64,000 nt of DNA. Source: Branchiostoma floridae. Lineage: Eukaryota; Chordata; Leptocardii; Amphioxiformes; Branchiostomatidae. Location of the stretch: the NCBI RefSeq assembly GCF_000003815.2, contig NC_049981.1:14778581-14842580 (forward strand), written 5' to 3'. Within the stretch, counting starts at the first letter, position 1. Every line of letters starts with the position of its first letter. The position numbers and the translations under genes are program-made. This document shows positions 61,276 to 64,000 of this stretch, piece after piece. The notes below the pieces were generated by a model that saw only the letters and a list, made by a program, of their open reading frames with translations, was not told the DNA's origin and made no database searches.

Positions 61276-63127
61276 GTACTCAGTAGTCTAGCAGTAAAAT
61301 TGAAGGTAAATTGAATGATGGTTAATCACAGGGAAACAACAAGGGGTTTTGACCCTTGTCTAACATTGTTTTAATTCTGATATCAAAGGTAGTCTTATAA
61401 ATGTATGCCATAATAAAACATTTTGATAATTTCAGGAACTTGAAAGACAAGGAATCGTTTGATACATAATGAGAGGTATGAAACTGTTTTTGTGTCTTGT
61501 AAACAAACAGCTTTGGCTAATATTGCCATAACCTGTTCTTATCATCACAGACCATAACAGCATGCTGTAACCTTCACGTCAGCCTGATAAGAAAGCCAAT
61601 TGTTTCAAAATTTATATCGGTTCTGGGGTTAGGCAGCAAGAAGGTTAAACAAGCTGGAGACAGCAGATTTACGTAGGTATGTATGTGCTAGCTCATTTTT
61701 GGCCACACCTCGGAGGCGGAGCCATTTTTACCTTCAGCACCGTAAAAGATGGTGTCATTTGACGGCACTGAAAATGCAGCAGATTTATGGTATATTATAA
61801 GTAGAACATTGTTTTAAGAAAAGCAAGTTGTAACAAGAATGGGAAGTATGTGTACATTATGATTTTTAATATTGTATGCTTAATGAAGTGTAAACAAAGG
61901 ATCATAAATTGTCCATAGTGATATAGCTTTTACTGTGTGTACATTTGTACTTAAAGAGGACCAAGTATAGTAGCTAAATGCATGAGATCACACAAAAATA
62001 GTTTATATCTTAATTTCTGTTTCCATTTTTAGTAGAAAGACTGGAAAAACAACATATTGAAGTCTTGTATTTTCTGTTTCCACAATAGTTCATTTATGCC
62101 ACGGGAATTGGTATCTATGACCAAGGAGGTTGCCTATGACTACTAGTAATTAAAAATATTGTGCATTGTTTTACATGTACATGTATGTATATTATTTCCA
62201 AGAGATAATGCTGAAATAGCAAGGTGTGGCTCTTTTAAATTTGAGAACAAGAATTGGTGAATCGGCATGTTGGATAGGCTTGTTGCAAATAAGGAGTTTG
62301 AGATGATGGTAATATATTATTCTACATTCATACAACATTATTTACTACATACTCAGGATTGTAAGTAATTTTTCCTTTTTAATTTAGTCATTGAAATGTA
62401 CAAAGCTGAAAGTAGGTAATGTTACATGTGTTGGAAATTGAAATTGTGTAATATCTTTTAGGAAGAGTCTGTTCTGAAGCATTTATTTAGCCAGCGTGTT
62501 GTACTTTTAACTGAAACATACTTCTAACCCTGTCTTTTTGTCAAAAATGGTTTGATATTCAGTGCTTATGCTTTGTCTTATTGGACCTGACATTGTCCAA
62601 TCAGAATTGTGGACACTTTTTTTATTGTGAGTGATCCACAGTTACAGTTGTGTCCATGATCCTGATTGGTCACCATGACCCCATGTGCACTCTCTTCAAA
62701 TGGAGATGTGAAAGAGGAAATAGATAATGATAATAGCCTTTTTATGTCAGTTTAAAAGAGTCTATCCAAGCATTTGTATGTTTAGTTGGCTGTTTTTTTT
62801 CCTTGTCATTCTTCAACTAGGTGGTGCCATTTGTCAATAAGTAATAAATTAAAGCTATCAAATACTACTCAACACATGTACTTTTTTCAAATGGATTTTC
62901 CTTTAGATGATGTAAAGAACAGGTGTGCCATAGTAAGTAAATTCAAGTCCCATTAGAATTAAATTCTTCATGCATCTTTGTTGTATATTTCTGGTCTTCA
63001 TCTTGTATACCATTTTGCACTGATTCAAAATATGCAAATGTTACCCATTTCAAGGTTGTTTAGGTTTAAAAACCCCACAAAGCTACTCTATCATTAAGGA
63101 CAATAGTTTGATATAGGGTAACATTTG

Positions 63128-63360
63128 TTAATTTTCCTCCCCTGTGAAAAGGGGTGATTTTTCTAGCAGTTTAGGGGGAAGGCTTCGTGTTAAAGATTCG
63201 AGGAGTTGCGGGACGATCCTGCTCAGTTTTGTAGCCACCCATGGACCTCCCCAAGGGTAGTAGATTTCTCGCTGCCGTGCTGCTCCCCCCCGGATGATCG
63301 CCATGGCGCAGTCCGAAGGTGGTGCCCGTTGGAGTTTCGCAGTGAAGTTAAACATCTATG
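63128..63360. other. GC-rich block of unknown nature in AT-rich surroundings
   Basis: About 230 bp is clearly GC-richer than its neighbours. The minus strand is open for 75 codons from the ATG at 63355. I recognise no protein, snRNA, 5S rRNA or SRP RNA in it. It could be a decayed repeat, a regulatory island or an unknown exon. Confidence 0.3.
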
Positions 63361-63429
63361 AGATAAATAGGGAGACATGAGACATAGTTACGATACCATT
63401 CAAACAAAAAGTGACAAATGCCTCTAGTG

Positions 63430-63595
63430 GCATCCTGCATTGTAACAACAGGATGTTTGGCCCAGAAGCCAGAGGTCCTTAGGGTTCAAATCCTGCCATG
63501 TGCACTTGGGAAAGGCCCTTTACATGACTTCCATGGATACCTGAATTTGGTTGGGGAGGTATAACTATAAGGTGGCAGCTCTGAGACTACCTTGA
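63430..63595 (+). mobile_element. tRNA-derived SINE
   Basis: It has a B-box GGTTCAAATCC (63483-63493). Body sequence TTGGGAAAGGCCCTTTACA and a GTTGGGGAGGTA tail are shared with the other SINE copies. Confidence 0.6.
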
Positions 63596-64000
63596 CCTCT
63601 TTTACAGATTCTTTTGGTATGTTTGCTTAGATTACCACATGCTATATGATATAGCATAGGCATGTCTCTACACACAGAGTGACAGGAAGTAATAAGAAAA
63701 AGGTCAGGAAATAGTGTTCAATGATGGTAGAATTAGTCAATTCATCAACCTTGACTGACAGCTGAAAGACATTCCAGGTCTTTGGGTCAATGGAAGAAGC
63801 CACTACTACTAATTCATGGGGAGCTACTAGTATTAATTCTGTTTAAGGTCAGTGTTTTTGCTGTCATATACATGTATCTTCCAAAATGCTAGTCGCATTC
63901 ACTGTCGATTGACAGGAAATGTTACTGTTAACTGAAACCTTATTTGCATGATGTACATCGTGTATGAACCACAAGTACGCAAGACCCACAAGAAACTAAA

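Larger units (their letters stand above)
60428..63127. other. Downstream region of SLC25A44-like gene; no coding region seen
   Basis: Presumed 3' UTR and intergenic sequence. An AATAAA at 61412-61417 is one possible polyadenylation signal. Two MITE-like elements (60640-60805 and about 61000-61275) are listed separately. The rest is AT-rich and featureless by eye. Confidence 0.5.

Overview
The window looks like a piece of an invertebrate chordate genome, most likely a lancelet (Branchiostoma). It has compact exons in many-intron genes, an AT-rich background full of small TIR elements and tRNA-derived SINEs, and proteins close to vertebrate orthologues. The species assignment is inference from gene content and repeat style; no sequence search was run.

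Layout: 1-29.6 kb is repeat-rich and gene-poor. It holds microsatellites, one 100-N assembly gap (8977-9076), a 43-bp minisatellite (20.34-21.03 kb), two in-frame tandem duplications (19.0 and 19.8 kb), SINEs and GC-rich islands at 4.4-5.06 and 12.1-12.9 kb. The only coding candidate there is a weak signal-peptide-like first exon on the minus strand at 4825-4891. From 29.6 to 36.0 kb (+) lies a complete 16-exon gene for a secreted proteinase-K-type subtilase (423 aa). From 55.4 down to 38.4 kb (-) lies a complete 21-exon gene for cytosolic aconitase / iron regulatory protein (957 aa). From 58.6 to 60.4 kb (+) are the three coding exons of an SLC25A44-type mitochondrial carrier (311 aa). All splice phases of the three genes were checked by summing exon lengths and they stay in frame. 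The last 3.5 kb is non-coding apart from repeats and a GC-rich block.

The subtilase and aconitase/IRP genes are tail to tail. The aconitase/IRP and SLC25A44 genes are head to head around 55.4-55.6 kb, with two YY1-like motifs, suggesting a shared divergent promoter.

The most interesting find is in the aconitase/IRP gene. Exon 5 (47404-47592) encodes a 63-residue cysteine-rich insert at the exact place of the IRP2-specific insert of vertebrates. It begins with a PNPGGG motif and ends with a Cys-Pro-Phe-His heme-regulatory-type motif. The rest of the protein keeps the IRP1-type aconitase site: three cluster cysteines, SGNRNFEGR and [13 protein letters not shown]. The exon is 189 nt with phase 2 at both ends, so skipping it would leave an in-frame IRP1-like protein. 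This may be the pre-duplication state, or a single gene making both IRP forms.
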